Shown here: in pieces, positions 43,570 through 52,820 of the stretch
Layout: each line of letters opens with the position of its first letter
Numbering within the stretch: position 1 is the first letter of the stretch
Assembly (NCBI GenBank): GCA_035535995.1
Contig: DATLOZ010000014.1
Location: 29,943-93,942, forward strand
DNA: 64,000 bases
From: JANYCO01 sp035535995
GTDB lineage: Bacteria > Bacteroidota > Bacteroidia > Cytophagales > Cytophagaceae
Direction of reading: 5' to 3'
The notes under the pieces: model-generated
The model's database searches: none
The model's input: only the letters and a program-made list of their open reading frames with translations
What the model was told of the DNA's origin: nothing
Position numbers and translations under genes: made by a program

Positions 43570-44696
43570 ATAAGAAGAAATCATTGTTTTACTGCGTCCT
43601 GCTTCTTCTCCCGCTCTGCGGGCTGCTCTTTCATTGGCTGTACCTCCGCGAAGCGATCCAAAAAGCTTACGAAGGAGGTGCTGATATTTTTACAAAATTC
43701 CTTTTAAATACTTTATACCCCCGTTTCGAAATTGAAAAACATCGTTTTGACCTGTCTTTCTTTCTCAGCAAAGCCGACCAGGTAGTACTACGCGCAACGC
43801 TTGTTTATTATGTGCTGATAGCGATGTCCTTATTTTATAAGCTACGCATACACTTTCGCGAAAAGTTTGATCGCTTTTGGTATGCTTCTACTTCTTCCTT
43901 CAACATAAATACACTCCGCTGGTTATTCTTTTCCTATTTGATCTTTCTCTCCTATGAGCTTTGCCACGACCTGCTTGTACTGCAGCCTATAAGCATATTC
44001 TACAAACCTATCCTCTGGCTTCGATTGTTGCATATTCCTTTTCCAAATGAAATAGTTGTTTGGATACTGGCTTGTTGTTGGCTTTTGATCAATATTCTTA
44101 TACTTCTTCGAATCAGGATCGTTCTTTTTTCAGCGTTTAGCCTTTGCATTTTTTTTCTTGTACAATGTTGGGTTTTTAGTTTTGAAAAACTTGACCATAG
44201 CTATGCTACATTCACCTATGCATTTTTATTGCTTCCTTTTCTATTTGACGAGCAAAAGAAAAATGGCGATCATTTTAATTCCTGGTCATTGCAATTGATC
44301 CGCTTTACAATTGTGATGATTTATTTTTTGAGTGGATTGGAAAAATTGTTGATCTCAAAATTTTCCTGGATGGAAGCGAATACCCTAAAAGGATATTTAT
44401 CACTGCATCCTACTCATTGGTCGGACTTGATTGCACAAAACGATTTGCTTTGTGTTTTTATAAGCGTGTTTACTTTAGTGTTTCAAGTGACTTTTGTATT
44501 GATACTCTTTTTCCCGCGTTATTCCTGGCTTTGGTTGTTGGCAGGGATCTGCTTCCATACAGGCACCCTGGTAGTAATGGGCATCGGTTATCCATTGAAT
44601 CCATGGTGGTGGGTATATATATTTTTTGTGGACTGGGAAAAGATCTATTCTTTTTTACTCAGGCGTTTCAATAAGGTTGAGCGTTCTGTCCACTGA
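43566..44696 (+). CDS. HTTM-like polytopic membrane protein
   Basis: 376 residues with 8-9 membrane helices. IVMIYFLSGLEKLLISKFSW followed by MEANTLKGYL matches the core of the HTTM (horizontally transferred transmembrane) family, related to vitamin K-dependent gamma-carboxylase and the SdpB-like proteins. A later FHTGTLVVMGIGYPLNPWWW motif has the paired aromatic residues common there. Catalytic activity is not known in most bacterial members. It overlaps the upstream small gene by 4 bases. Its 3' end runs 52 bp into the oppositely transcribed polymerase-like gene. Confidence 0.7.
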   Translation: MNKKKSLFYCVLLLLPLCGLLFHWLYLREAIQKAYEGGADIFTKFLLNTLYPRFEIEKHRFDLSFFLSKADQVVLRATLVYYVLIAMSLFYKLRIHFREKFDRFWYASTSSFNINTLRWLFFSYLIFLSYELCHDLLVLQPISIFYKPILWLRLLHIPFPNEIVVWILACCWLLINILILLRIRIVLFSAFSLCIFFLVQCWVFSFEKLDHSYATFTYAFLLLPFLFDEQKKNGDHFNSWSLQLIRFTIVMIYFLSGLEKLLISKFSWMEANTLKGYLSLHPTHWSDLIAQNDLLCVFISVFTLVFQVTFVLILFFPRYSWLWLLAGICFHTGTLVVMGIGYPLNPWWWVYIFFVDWEKIYSFLLRRFNKVERSVH

Positions 44697-45937
44697 AGGA
44701 GCAAGGGATTATAATTTAAAAGAAGCAATATAAAAAAAGGCATATACACTACTTTATAACGCACCAGCGAACCCCAGTTGGGCGAAGCAAAGGTCATACA
44801 TAAAGCCAGTACTGTGACATACAAAATGAGGCTTACTTCTTCGATGCCGATCTTTATTTTTTTTCTATTCTTAAGAACGTTTATTATAAACGCTGCAAAG
44901 AATGTAAGAATGATCGTATTTTCTATTCCGCTTGCAAGCGAAATGAGCTTTTTGCATTGCCACAAAAACGGACCGAATAGCCCAAAAGAAAGCGCTTTGG
45001 GGATGTATGGAATAAAGCTGGAAACCTCGGTGGACAAGCCTTCAAAAAGAAACAGATTTTTTCCGTAAGACAATTGGAGCGTAGCGAGATAATTATAGTA
45101 AAGTGACTCGCTTATAATATCAATGTGCAATAATGGATGGGAAAAAGAAACCAACATTCCTCCTACGACAATACAAATCAATAGCCAAATGATCCTTCCT
45201 GTATTTCCTGAAAAAGGAGACCAGCATTTTGCAATTGCATAAGGAAATAAAACAGCGACCAGTATAGCAAAGCAATAAAATTTGAGCTGTAGCAATAAGA
45301 ATAAAAAAATGGGTAACAGAATTAAGGAAACTATTTTTATTTTTCTCGTATTTACAAATTCCAATACAAAGCTCACGATAAACGTAAGTATGCCCATGAT
45401 CAGACTTTCCTTCATGACACCTGAGCTCCAAAAAACTACTGAAGGCATCAAAAAGAAGGAGATCATAACTGCCAAAGGATTCAACTTATAAAAACGGATT
45501 AGCACATCTGATAATTTCCAGAAACCTGCGAAGGAAAATAAAGTCAGATAGATCACCAGTATCCAGTAATTACTTCCTGTTAAAAGATAAAGCGGGCTCA
45601 CTAGCCTTACAAAAAGGTAAGCGCGCAAATCGCTGAAGGTTGCCATGTAATTTTCATATCCTCCAGGCAATTGGTTATACAATACAAGATCAATATAATC
45701 CTCCACATTGTAATAAAACGCATCGCTCAAGAGAGCCAGATCACTCGCATATAATAGTGTGTCGCCCCAGATATAATAATAGAAGTAGATAATAGTAATA
45801 AAAAAACCCGCTGTTACTTTATACGAAACAAGAAAATAATAAGTATTGGTAAATAAAGGATCCGAATGCTTTTTGCGCACATATTGAATGAGAAAAACCA
45901 GCACCGGTAGCTGAAGGAGCTGCAGGAATAATTGCAT
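44645..45937 (-). CDS. EpsG/O-antigen polymerase-like polytopic membrane protein
   Basis: 430 residues with about 11-12 membrane helices. A large external loop after helix 2 (GDTLLYASDLALLSDAFYYN) and the motif MPSVVFWSSGVMKESLIMGI, typical of Wzy/EpsG-like polymerases in Bacteroidota, support a role in polysaccharide chain growth. No glycan cluster borders it apart from the GT-like gene at 41409-43160. The last 52 bases of the gene overlap the 3' end of the convergent HTTM-like gene, giving antisense transcripts. Sequence alone does not settle the substrate. Confidence 0.7.
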   Translation of the reverse strand: MQLFLQLLQLPVLVFLIQYVRKKHSDPLFTNTYYFLVSYKVTAGFFITIIYFYYYIWGDTLLYASDLALLSDAFYYNVEDYIDLVLYNQLPGGYENYMATFSDLRAYLFVRLVSPLYLLTGSNYWILVIYLTLFSFAGFWKLSDVLIRFYKLNPLAVMISFFLMPSVVFWSSGVMKESLIMGILTFIVSFVLEFVNTRKIKIVSLILLPIFLFLLLQLKFYCFAILVAVLFPYAIAKCWSPFSGNTGRIIWLLICIVVGGMLVSFSHPLLHIDIISESLYYNYLATLQLSYGKNLFLFEGLSTEVSSFIPYIPKALSFGLFGPFLWQCKKLISLASGIENTIILTFFAAFIINVLKNRKKIKIGIEEVSLILYVTVLALCMTFASPNWGSLVRYKVVYMPFFILLLLNYNPLLLQWTERSTLLKRLSKKE

Positions 45938-45982
45938 TTTTAGTTTTAATTAGTATCCAGTTACAATCGCGTTTTTAATTTC

Positions 45983-46056
45983 AAAAAACAAATTCCAAAT
46001 CAAGCTCAAGATAATCTTTATTGGAATTTGGAGATCGTTCTTTGGAATTTTAACAT
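45983..46056. repeat. Family G inverted repeat (TTGGAATTT units)
   Basis: Left arm AAAACAAATTCCAAATCAAG, right arm TTATTGGAATTTGGAGATCG and TTCTTTGGAATTTTAAC, around a short turn. The units TTGGAATTT/AAATTCCAA recur head to head. It lies between the start of the polymerase-like gene and the 3' end of the DUF2851 gene. Confidence 0.6.
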
Positions 46057-46082
46057 TGATAAATTATAAATGAATAACGATT

Positions 46083-47360
46083 TTAGTTTTTAATAATACG
46101 ATTGCCTATGCTGCAATATAGGCATTTTCTTTTTAAGCAGTATTGATTATAAAGTTCGATACTGGCCTGCGAATCAAAGGCATTCTGCAACGGAACTCCA
46201 GTAGTTTTCCATTGTTTGGTAAGCTTGTTGACTTCAGACGGAATCTTTCTGAGCAACGTATATACTTCTTCCGGATATTGTTCACTGATCCCCGCCAGGT
46301 AGCGTGCGATCTTGAAAGGGATCACTACATTGAGAATAATATTGTAAGCAGCGGTCTCCGAAAAGTTAGGTACTTCACCTTTTATTTTTTCTCCGAAGTG
46401 ATAATGCTCCTGCCAATACAGCGAGACTTTTGCCTGAAGTGAACTCAGATACTCTTTCAGATCGTCTTTCCGGTAAATAATATTTATGAGTAAATCGCAT
46501 TGTTGCAACAGCGCAGCTAGCTGTGCCAGGCGGATGGTAGGAAAATTATACGGACGTGTGCGAAGAAATTTCCACCAATGGCTGCTCATCTTTGTTTGCT
46601 CAAGCGAATATTTATGGGCAAGAAATTTATATTCTTTTTTCAATTCAATTACATAAGCCTCTTCCGGCGCATCCTCCAGCAAACCAGACTGCCCGAAGAG
46701 CAAGGCCTCCAGCTGTTTTTGATTGTTTGAATGTTTTAATAGAATTTTAAAAGGAAGAATTCTTCCAAGCATCGCAAAGGCTTCGTTATTAATCTTGAAT
46801 CCAAAATTCCCTACAAAGACCTGCCAAAAAGTTTCTTCCCAGTCGTGCTGATTTTTTTCATAAAGGTTTAGTACTTCTTTTCCTTTTCTTTCCAGGCGTT
46901 CATCAAGTACACGCACAAACATTTCGTTGACATATACCGGATCAATTTCTTTTAAATAATATTGGCAAGGAAGCTGGATCCCAGAATTGATAAAAGTTCT
47001 GTATTTATCGATAAAATCCAGGTCAACGCGGCCTTTCAGCTCCAGTACCGGAATGATCGTTTCATCTTCTCTTTTGATCTGGCAATCGTTTTCCCATACT
47101 ACGTGAAGTAAAATTGTATCGTAATTTTTGTCACCGTTATGTTTGTGAAGATGCCAGTCAGAAGCTTTCAAATGGATCTCGATATTGCCATGCCATTCTA
47201 TCTGTTGCATGAGCAAGCGTGCATGCGAGAAATCGGGCCCCTGATCGGTATTGCGATAGCCGGGATGTAAAACAGTGAGTGATTCGCCTTGACTGTTTTT
47301 CAAATCTTGTTTATGGAAGTACTGATGCTCCCAGATGAAGTGCAGGAAATATTCGTTCAT
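46083..47360 (-). CDS. DUF2851 family protein
   Basis: 425 residues. The N-terminal half matches the Bacteroidota DUF2851 family: MNEYFLHFIWEHQYFHKQDL, HPGYRNTDQGPDFSHARLLM, HGNIEIHLKASDWHLHKHNG, and YDTILLHVVWEND. The rest is helical (KTKMSSHWWKFLRTRPYNFP-like segment, PTIRLAQLAALLQQ) and ends in a cysteine-rich YNQYCLKRKCLYCSIG tail, a possible metal or Fe-S site. An N-terminal nuclease-like core (QGPDFxxA, EIHxKxSDW) has been suggested from the motif pattern; I infer a nucleic-acid role only weakly. Confidence 0.85.
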   Translation of the reverse strand: MNEYFLHFIWEHQYFHKQDLKNSQGESLTVLHPGYRNTDQGPDFSHARLLMQQIEWHGNIEIHLKASDWHLHKHNGDKNYDTILLHVVWENDCQIKREDETIIPVLELKGRVDLDFIDKYRTFINSGIQLPCQYYLKEIDPVYVNEMFVRVLDERLERKGKEVLNLYEKNQHDWEETFWQVFVGNFGFKINNEAFAMLGRILPFKILLKHSNNQKQLEALLFGQSGLLEDAPEEAYVIELKKEYKFLAHKYSLEQTKMSSHWWKFLRTRPYNFPTIRLAQLAALLQQCDLLINIIYRKDDLKEYLSSLQAKVSLYWQEHYHFGEKIKGEVPNFSETAAYNIILNVVIPFKIARYLAGISEQYPEEVYTLLRKIPSEVNKLTKQWKTTGVPLQNAFDSQASIELYNQYCLKRKCLYCSIGNRIIKN

Positions 47361-47480
47361 GAAAAGAAAAAATTAAAAGTATAGAGTTAAAAGTTTAAAA
47401 AGTTATTCTAAAAAATCTGGTCGTTATGCATTTGCTGCTTCATCAAGCTGCAAAGACACATACAACGGCAAAAAAATCTT

Positions 47481-47514
47481 GCTAATTCTTAAATTCTGCG
47501 AATCCTGGTTCAGA
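47481..47514. repeat. Family D repeat arm at the pyrF stop
   Basis: GCTAATTCTTAAATTCTGCG followed by AATCCTGGTTCAGA. The same units (AGAATT, AGGATT) frame the GxxExxY gene at 61190-61748. The pyrF stop codon (complement of 47510-47512) lies inside it. Confidence 0.65.
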
Positions 47515-48328
47515 CATATTTTTCCAGATATCCTTCCATCTCTTGCTGCACCTTCTTGGCTTCTTTTGCGGCTGCTTGAGCAAATGATTCGTCTGAAGAC
47601 GCATAAATAATAGCGCGAGATGAATTAACTAACAAACCACAGTCTTTGTTCATACCGTATTGCGACACAGCTCCAAGGTCACCGCCTTGCGCGCCTACAC
47701 CCGGTACTAATAAAAAATGATCAGGTGCATATTTACGAATGGTGGCAAACAGTTCTGCTTTGGTAGCGCCTACCACAAACATGATGTTGGAATCGTTTCC
47801 CCACTGACGTGCGGCTTTCAGTACTTTAATAAATAATTCTTCCTGGTCTTCACCCGTCTTCAATATTTGGAAATCTCTGCTTCCAGCATTGGACGTGAGG
47901 GCCAGAATGATTGCCCATTTGTCTTTAAATTCAAGAAAAGGACTTACAGAATCTTCGCCCATATAAGGCGCCACGGTGATCGAGTCGAAATTCATGTTTT
48001 CGAAGAACGCACGCGCATAGAGACCGGATGTATTGCCTATATCACCTCGCTTGGCATCGGCAATGGTAAAAATATCTTTGGGAATATAAGCCAGTGTTTT
48101 TTCCAAACTCTCCCAACCCCGCGCGCCAAGCGCCTCATAGAAGGCTATGTTTGGTTTGTACGCCACCGCATAGTGATGCGTAGCGTCGATGATCCTTTTG
48201 TTGAATTCAAAAACAGGATCTTTTTCTTTCAGTAAAAAAGAAGGGATCTTTTTGATGTCGGTGTCAAGCCCTACGCAGAGGTAAGACTTCTTTTGCCGGA
48301 TCAGACTTACTAATTCTTGTTTATTCAT
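47510..48328 (-). CDS. pyrF: Orotidine 5'-phosphate decarboxylase
   Basis: 272 residues, the longer type 2 form. Active-site Lys lies in DAKRGDIGNTSGLYA near 90-104; KPNIAFYEALGARGWESLEK precedes it, and VVGATKAELFATIRKYAPDH and LLVPGVGAQGGDLGAVSQYG follow. It forms UMP from OMP in the last step of de novo pyrimidine synthesis. The start overlaps the lolA stop by one base (TAATG), so lolA and pyrF are cotranscribed. Confidence 0.96.
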   Translation of the reverse strand: MNKQELVSLIRQKKSYLCVGLDTDIKKIPSFLLKEKDPVFEFNKRIIDATHHYAVAYKPNIAFYEALGARGWESLEKTLAYIPKDIFTIADAKRGDIGNTSGLYARAFFENMNFDSITVAPYMGEDSVSPFLEFKDKWAIILALTSNAGSRDFQILKTGEDQEELFIKVLKAARQWGNDSNIMFVVGATKAELFATIRKYAPDHFLLVPGVGAQGGDLGAVSQYGMNKDCGLLVNSSRAIIYASSDESFAQAAAKEAKKVQQEMEGYLEKYV

Positions 48329-48975
48329 TATCGAAGATCTTCGACTTCAACACCTGCGTATTTTGATTTATCAAAATTAAAATAGGTGTCTTCCAGTTTT
48401 AGATTAGGCGTAAAAGATTTGATCATGTAAGTATAAACGCTGCCATTCTTTTCATAGATCTTCCAGCTGCGTACACTTTTATCTGTTTTATTTACTTCGA
48501 TCTTAATTTTAAAGAATTTGCTTTTTTTGATGTCTTCCGGATTGAGCTCCACTACATCGTATGCTACGCCATTGTATTTTTTCTCTTCGAGTACATGGTA
48601 CTTGTAGCCTTGTTTGTACAGCGTATAAATTTTAGTTGGCGTTACTTCGTTTTCTTCCGGCTCATAGTTGGAGATATTTACTTCATTTTCTCCTTTCATA
48701 TAAGTCCATACTGTAGTTCCGTTGTTGTAGATTTCCTGGTTTCCCATTTTCAGGTGAAATTTGGCGCCTTTCACCTCGATGTCGCCTTCAGATGTTTCTT
48801 TTACATTTGCCTGAGCATTTTCCAATGTAAAACTGAACTTTGCTTTGAACGAAGACATGTCTTTATATTTCTTACTCATCGCGTCCAGAATGGTCTGTGC
48901 CTTAGGATCGTTCTGCGCCTTTGCAGCGAATCCTATCATAATCAAACAAACCATTTGAATTATTACCCTTTTCAT
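48328..48975 (-). CDS. lolA: LolA-like outer-membrane lipoprotein carrier
   Basis: 215 residues. Signal peptide ends at about AAKAQN (residue 22). The mature part has the LolA fold markers: DPKAQTILDAMSKKYKDMSS near the start, KFSFTLENAQANVKETSEGD, and a beta-strand series with FHLKMGNQEIYNNGTTVWTY. The carrier takes lipoproteins from LolCDE across the periplasm to the outer membrane. A single-gene promoter upstream of lolA is expected; it lies 128 bp after ftsK and shares orientation with it, so it may be in the same operon. Confidence 0.92.
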   Translation of the reverse strand: MKRVIIQMVCLIMIGFAAKAQNDPKAQTILDAMSKKYKDMSSFKAKFSFTLENAQANVKETSEGDIEVKGAKFHLKMGNQEIYNNGTTVWTYMKGENEVNISNYEPEENEVTPTKIYTLYKQGYKYHVLEEKKYNGVAYDVVELNPEDIKKSKFFKIKIEVNKTDKSVRSWKIYEKNGSVYTYMIKSFTPNLKLEDTYFNFDKSKYAGVEVEDLR

Positions 48976-49103
48976 TTGTATTTTTTATATTATAATGTTT
49001 TAATTTATAGACAGATACAGTATACGCAAAGATAAAAAACGAGGATATGAATAATTGGGAGATAACTCTTAGAAACTTACCTGATTCTTACTTTGACGTT
49101 TTA

Positions 49104-51647
49104 TCAGCTCCTTGCCAACTCAGACAATAACTGTTCCAAACTCATTTCATCTTTCACCAGCACTTCTCTGGCTTTGCTTCCTTCGAAAGGCCCTACAATG
49201 CCCGCTGCTTCCAGCTGGTCGATGAGCCTTCCTGCGCGGTTGTATCCCAGCTTCATTCTTCGTTGAATGAGAGAGGTACTTCCTTGCTGAGTACTCACAA
49301 TTAAACGCGCTGCATCGTCAAATAGTTTGTCGCGGTCTGCAAAATTAAAGTCTTCGCTTTTCTGATTGTCTTCCATATCTGCATCGCTGAACTCTGGCAG
49401 ATGGTAAGCGGTGGAATAACCTTTTTGTCCGCCGATAAATTCGCAGATACGATCTACTTCCGGCGTGTCTACAAATGCACATTGAAGACGGATCACATCA
49501 GAGCCTTGAGAAAAAAGCATATCTCCCTGACCAATGAGTTGCTCCGCGCCGCTGGCGTCGAGAATGGTGCGGGAATCTATTTTGGAAGTTACTTTAAATG
49601 ATAAACGCGCCGGGAAGTTTGCTTTGATGATACCGGTGATCACGTTTACAGAAGGACGCTGGGTAGCCACTACAAGGTGAATGCCGATAGCACGCGCCAG
49701 TTGGGCAAGACGGGCGATCGGTGTTTCCACTTCCTTGCCTGCAGTCATCATCAAGTCTGCCAACTCGTCGATCACGAGTACGATGTAGGGCATGAAGCGG
49801 TGGCCGTTGTTGGGATTCAGCCTACGCTCAATAAATTTTTTATTATACTCTTTTAAATTTCTGCAACCTGCTTCCTTCAACAGATCGTAGCGGGCATCCA
49901 TTTCTACGCAAAGCGAGTTGAGCGTATGCACCACTTTTTTTGTATCGGTAATGATAGCTTCTTCTGTATCCGGCAATTTGGCCAGGAAGTGGCGCTCGAT
50001 CGTATTGTATATAGAAAGTTCAACTTTCTTCGGGTCTACGAGTACAAACTTTAATTGGGAAGGATGTTTCTTATATAATAAAGAAGCAAGCAAAATATTC
50101 AAGCCGACTGATTTTCCCATTCCTGTGGCACCTGCCATGAGCAAGTGAGGCATTTTTGCCAGGTCGATGATGAAGATCTCGTTGGAGATTGTTTTTCCAA
50201 ATACTACTGGAAGATCGCGGTCGGAAGAAATGAATTTTTCGGTAGAGAACACCGAACGTGCACTCACCATTTCTTTATTTTTATTAGGTACTTCAATCCC
50301 GATCGTTCCTTTTCCAGGCATTGGCGCAATGATACGGATGCCAAGCGCAGAAAGACTTAGCGCAATATCGTCTTCCAGGCTTTTGATCTTCGAGATCCGT
50401 ACACCTGCATCGGGTACGATTTCGTAAAGCGTAACGGTAGGACCAATCGTAGCTTTGATGCTGGAGATGCCAATGCTGTAATTTTTAAGCGTGTCTACGA
50501 TCCGGTCTTTGTTTGCTTCAAGTTCTTCTTTGGTTACTGTAGCTGTTTTACCCACATCGTATTCGTTGAGCAGATCGAGTGTAGGATATTTGTAGTGCGG
50601 AAGATCGAGTGTAGGATCGTAGTTTTCCAGTGGGCCTTCAAAATTCTTTTCAATATCTTCTTCGTTGGGCTCTACGAATTTATCGTCTACCACAATTGTA
50701 TTTACATCCGAAACCGGCTCTGGTGTTTTGGCTACCGTGATCAATTCTTCTTCCGGCATTTCTTCGATCACCAGTTCCAGATCTTTTTTAACTGGTTTTT
50801 TATTTTCCTTGTCAACTACTTTTACTTCCCATTCCTGGGTTGCATCTTCAGCCTCTTCTTCTTGTTCTTCCTCCTCTTCTTCTTCCTCTTCTGTAGTTTC
50901 TTCCTCTTCTGTTTCTTCTGTTTCCTCTTCTTCTGCAAGCACCGGCACCTTTCTACCTTTTGGAAGAATAGTTTCGGCATCCTTTACGTCAGGAGTAATG
51001 TTGAAGGTGGTGATGTTGAAGAAAAAGATCACAAAAGCGATTCCCAACAGGATGATCAGTAAAGGCGTGGCCCAGCCGATAAGTGCGTCTGAGAACTCTG
51101 CCATTACGTATCCAACGCCTCCGCTTAGGAAAGACAGGTTGGCTTCGCCTTCTGTTTTTAGTACGATATAACCAAGTGCAAAACTAGTCCAGAGAATAAA
51201 AAAAGCATTTGTTTTAATTGTGACCGGCAGGTTGATCAAGTCTCTTTCAAAGACAATGCGGAAACCGAAGAGGAATACGATTGGAATAAATAAAAACGAG
51301 GCAAGACCAAACCATTTGAAAATAAAGAAATAGGCCAGGATAGCGCCGGTGAGTCCCAACATGTTTTGTGCCTCTTTTCCTGAATCAAGGATGGTGGTGC
51401 CGAAAAAGGCTTCTACCACGCTTTGGTCTTCAGTGCCTGTGAAAAGGTAAGACACGAAAGAGAGCGTCATGCAGAGCGAAAAGATCAGCACGAAGAATCC
51501 TGCTACTAGCTGGAATCTTCTATCCTTCACAAATCGAATGCTGAAAAGCGGTTTTCTAGGCTCTTTAACTTCCTCTACCGGTTCTCCCTTCCTTCTGTTT
51601 TTTTTCTCGGGGGTGTTTTTAGGCTTTTTGTATGTATTTTCTGCCAT
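49104..51647 (-). CDS. ftsK: DNA translocase FtsK
   Basis: 847 residues. Four membrane helices (about 45-215), an acidic linker rich in Glu (about 240-275, with runs EEEEEQEEEAEDATQEW), then the FtsK motor: alpha domain (about 355-440), Walker A GATGMGKSVGLN near 500, Walker B VLVIDELADLMMTAGKE, and LAQLARAIGIHLVVATQRPS. The C-terminal gamma winged-helix (about 780-847) has SLIQRRMKLGYNRAGRLIDQ. It pumps DNA at the septum and, with KOPS-type sites, activates chromosome dimer resolution. Confidence 0.96.
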   Translation of the reverse strand: MAENTYKKPKNTPEKKNRRKGEPVEEVKEPRKPLFSIRFVKDRRFQLVAGFFVLIFSLCMTLSFVSYLFTGTEDQSVVEAFFGTTILDSGKEAQNMLGLTGAILAYFFIFKWFGLASFLFIPIVFLFGFRIVFERDLINLPVTIKTNAFFILWTSFALGYIVLKTEGEANLSFLSGGVGYVMAEFSDALIGWATPLLIILLGIAFVIFFFNITTFNITPDVKDAETILPKGRKVPVLAEEEETEETEEEETTEEEEEEEEEQEEEAEDATQEWEVKVVDKENKKPVKKDLELVIEEMPEEELITVAKTPEPVSDVNTIVVDDKFVEPNEEDIEKNFEGPLENYDPTLDLPHYKYPTLDLLNEYDVGKTATVTKEELEANKDRIVDTLKNYSIGISSIKATIGPTVTLYEIVPDAGVRISKIKSLEDDIALSLSALGIRIIAPMPGKGTIGIEVPNKNKEMVSARSVFSTEKFISSDRDLPVVFGKTISNEIFIIDLAKMPHLLMAGATGMGKSVGLNILLASLLYKKHPSQLKFVLVDPKKVELSIYNTIERHFLAKLPDTEEAIITDTKKVVHTLNSLCVEMDARYDLLKEAGCRNLKEYNKKFIERRLNPNNGHRFMPYIVLVIDELADLMMTAGKEVETPIARLAQLARAIGIHLVVATQRPSVNVITGIIKANFPARLSFKVTSKIDSRTILDASGAEQLIGQGDMLFSQGSDVIRLQCAFVDTPEVDRICEFIGGQKGYSTAYHLPEFSDADMEDNQKSEDFNFADRDKLFDDAARLIVSTQQGSTSLIQRRMKLGYNRAGRLIDQLEAAGIVGPFEGSKAREVLVKDEMSLEQLLSELARS

Positions 51648-51710
51648 AATAATCAGTATTACAAAGTTACACGTCTTTGCCAGATTAAAAAATAGAGTGT
51701 GGAGAAAGAA

Positions 51711-51873
51711 GATACCGGATCCCAGATTCCGGATGCCAGATAATTGTTACATTTTCCACTCTGGTTTAAAACCTATTCTAGAATACTTTGTTTTAGTTTA
51801 AAACGCTCATTCTGTACATTCGTATTATATATCTTCTATTTTATTTTTATCTGGTATCCGGAATCTGGCATCC
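51711..51873. repeat. Family A inverted repeat with long loop
   Basis: Left arm 51711-51743 (GATACCG, GATCCCA, GATTCCG, GATGCCA, GATAA); right arm 51847-51873 is the complement of its last 27 bases with two mismatches. The 103-nt AT-rich loop does not match MITE-2. It fills much of the divergent ftsK/DJ-1 gap (51648-51902) and lies near both promoters. Confidence 0.85.
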
Positions 51874-51902
51874 TATGTTGTATAGAATAACAAACATTCA
51901 CT

Positions 51903-52418
51903 ATGAAATTAAAAGACAAAAAAATCCTTTCGTTCGTGCACCACGAATTTGAAGACCTTGAATTGTGGTATCCCATTTACCGCTGTCGCGAAGAAGGCGC
52001 TATAGTTGTATTGGCGGGAGAAACAAAAGGAGAAAAATATATTGGCAAATACGGTGTGCCTGCCTTAGCAGAGCTGAGCTGGGATGAAGTGGATCCGTCT
52101 GACTACGACGGCTTGCTCGTGCCAGGTGGATGGGCTCCGGATAAAATTCGCAGGTTTCCCAAAGTGTTGGAAATTGTACGCCACGCACATCAGGCGCAGA
52201 AACCGATCGGACATATTTGCCATGCTGGCTGGGTACTGATCTCTGCGGGAATCCTAAAAGGTTTCAAGGTCACAAGCACTCCTGGTATCAAAGACGATAT
52301 GATCAATGCTGGTTCTGTGTGGATAGACGTACCGGCCATCGCCGACCGGCATATTATTTCTGCCCAACGCCCGCCTGATCTGCCGGATTATATGAGATTA
52401 TATGTAGATGCGTTTTAA
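51903..52418 (+). CDS. DJ-1/PfpI family protein (class I glutamine amidotransferase-like)
   Basis: 171 residues. Nucleophile elbow GHICHAGWVLISAG, with Cys 106, an acidic partner near the start (FEDLELWYPIYRCREEGAIV) and LLVPGGWAPDKIRRFPKVLE before it. This matches the PfpI/YhbO-type subgroup; members act as stress chaperones, deglycases or proteases, and the exact reaction is uncertain. It ends 27 bp before a small hypothetical gene with the same strand, so the pair probably shares a transcript. Confidence 0.9.
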   Translation: MKLKDKKILSFVHHEFEDLELWYPIYRCREEGAIVVLAGETKGEKYIGKYGVPALAELSWDEVDPSDYDGLLVPGGWAPDKIRRFPKVLEIVRHAHQAQKPIGHICHAGWVLISAGILKGFKVTSTPGIKDDMINAGSVWIDVPAIADRHIISAQRPPDLPDYMRLYVDAF

Positions 52419-52445
52419 TATAACTTTATCGTTTTAACTTTCTTT

Positions 52446-52793
52446 ATGATAGAACCAACATTTATGCCTGAGCCGCTCAGAATCACAGATGCAGGCAAAT
52501 ACGAACTATACGATTACACTTCTGCCAGGTCCATTGCAATAACCGGTGCGCTTATCCTGGGAAACCTGGAAAGTAATCTTGGCGCTACTATCAAAATATT
52601 GAGCAAAGAAAATAATACTGAGTTTGATCGCTTTAAGCTTGCCGCCTTTCGCAACCCTAGTGAGCCGGAGAAAGACCGGCTTGAAATCTTGGGAAAATTT
52701 TTCGACCCTAAAAAACATTTTCTCCGGCTGGAACCGAATCATAGCACAGATGAAATACACTTTCTATTATACTTCTCAGAAAAAGAGAACTGA
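52446..52793 (+). CDS. Hypothetical protein of 115 residues
   Basis: I do not recognise a family. The protein has a predicted alpha/beta pattern: YELYDYTSARSIAITGALIL, GNLESNLGATIKILSKENNT, RFKLAAFRNPSEPEKDRLEI, and a beta-rich end (DEIHFLLYFSEKEN). No signal peptide or membrane helix. It follows the DJ-1 family gene by 27 bp on the same strand, so it may serve in the same stress response. Codon use looks like that of its neighbours, which supports it being real. It is convergent with the LytTR regulator gene, 27 bp away. Confidence 0.7.
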   Translation: MIEPTFMPEPLRITDAGKYELYDYTSARSIAITGALILGNLESNLGATIKILSKENNTEFDRFKLAAFRNPSEPEKDRLEILGKFFDPKKHFLRLEPNHSTDEIHFLLYFSEKEN

Positions 52794-52820
52794 TGTTTAC
52801 AGGCATTTAATTTGAACGGT

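Noticed and set aside
51711..51873. A third copy of MITE-2
   Set aside because: It has family A arms but no GAATTCCC-type ends, no target duplication was found and the loop sequence is different.
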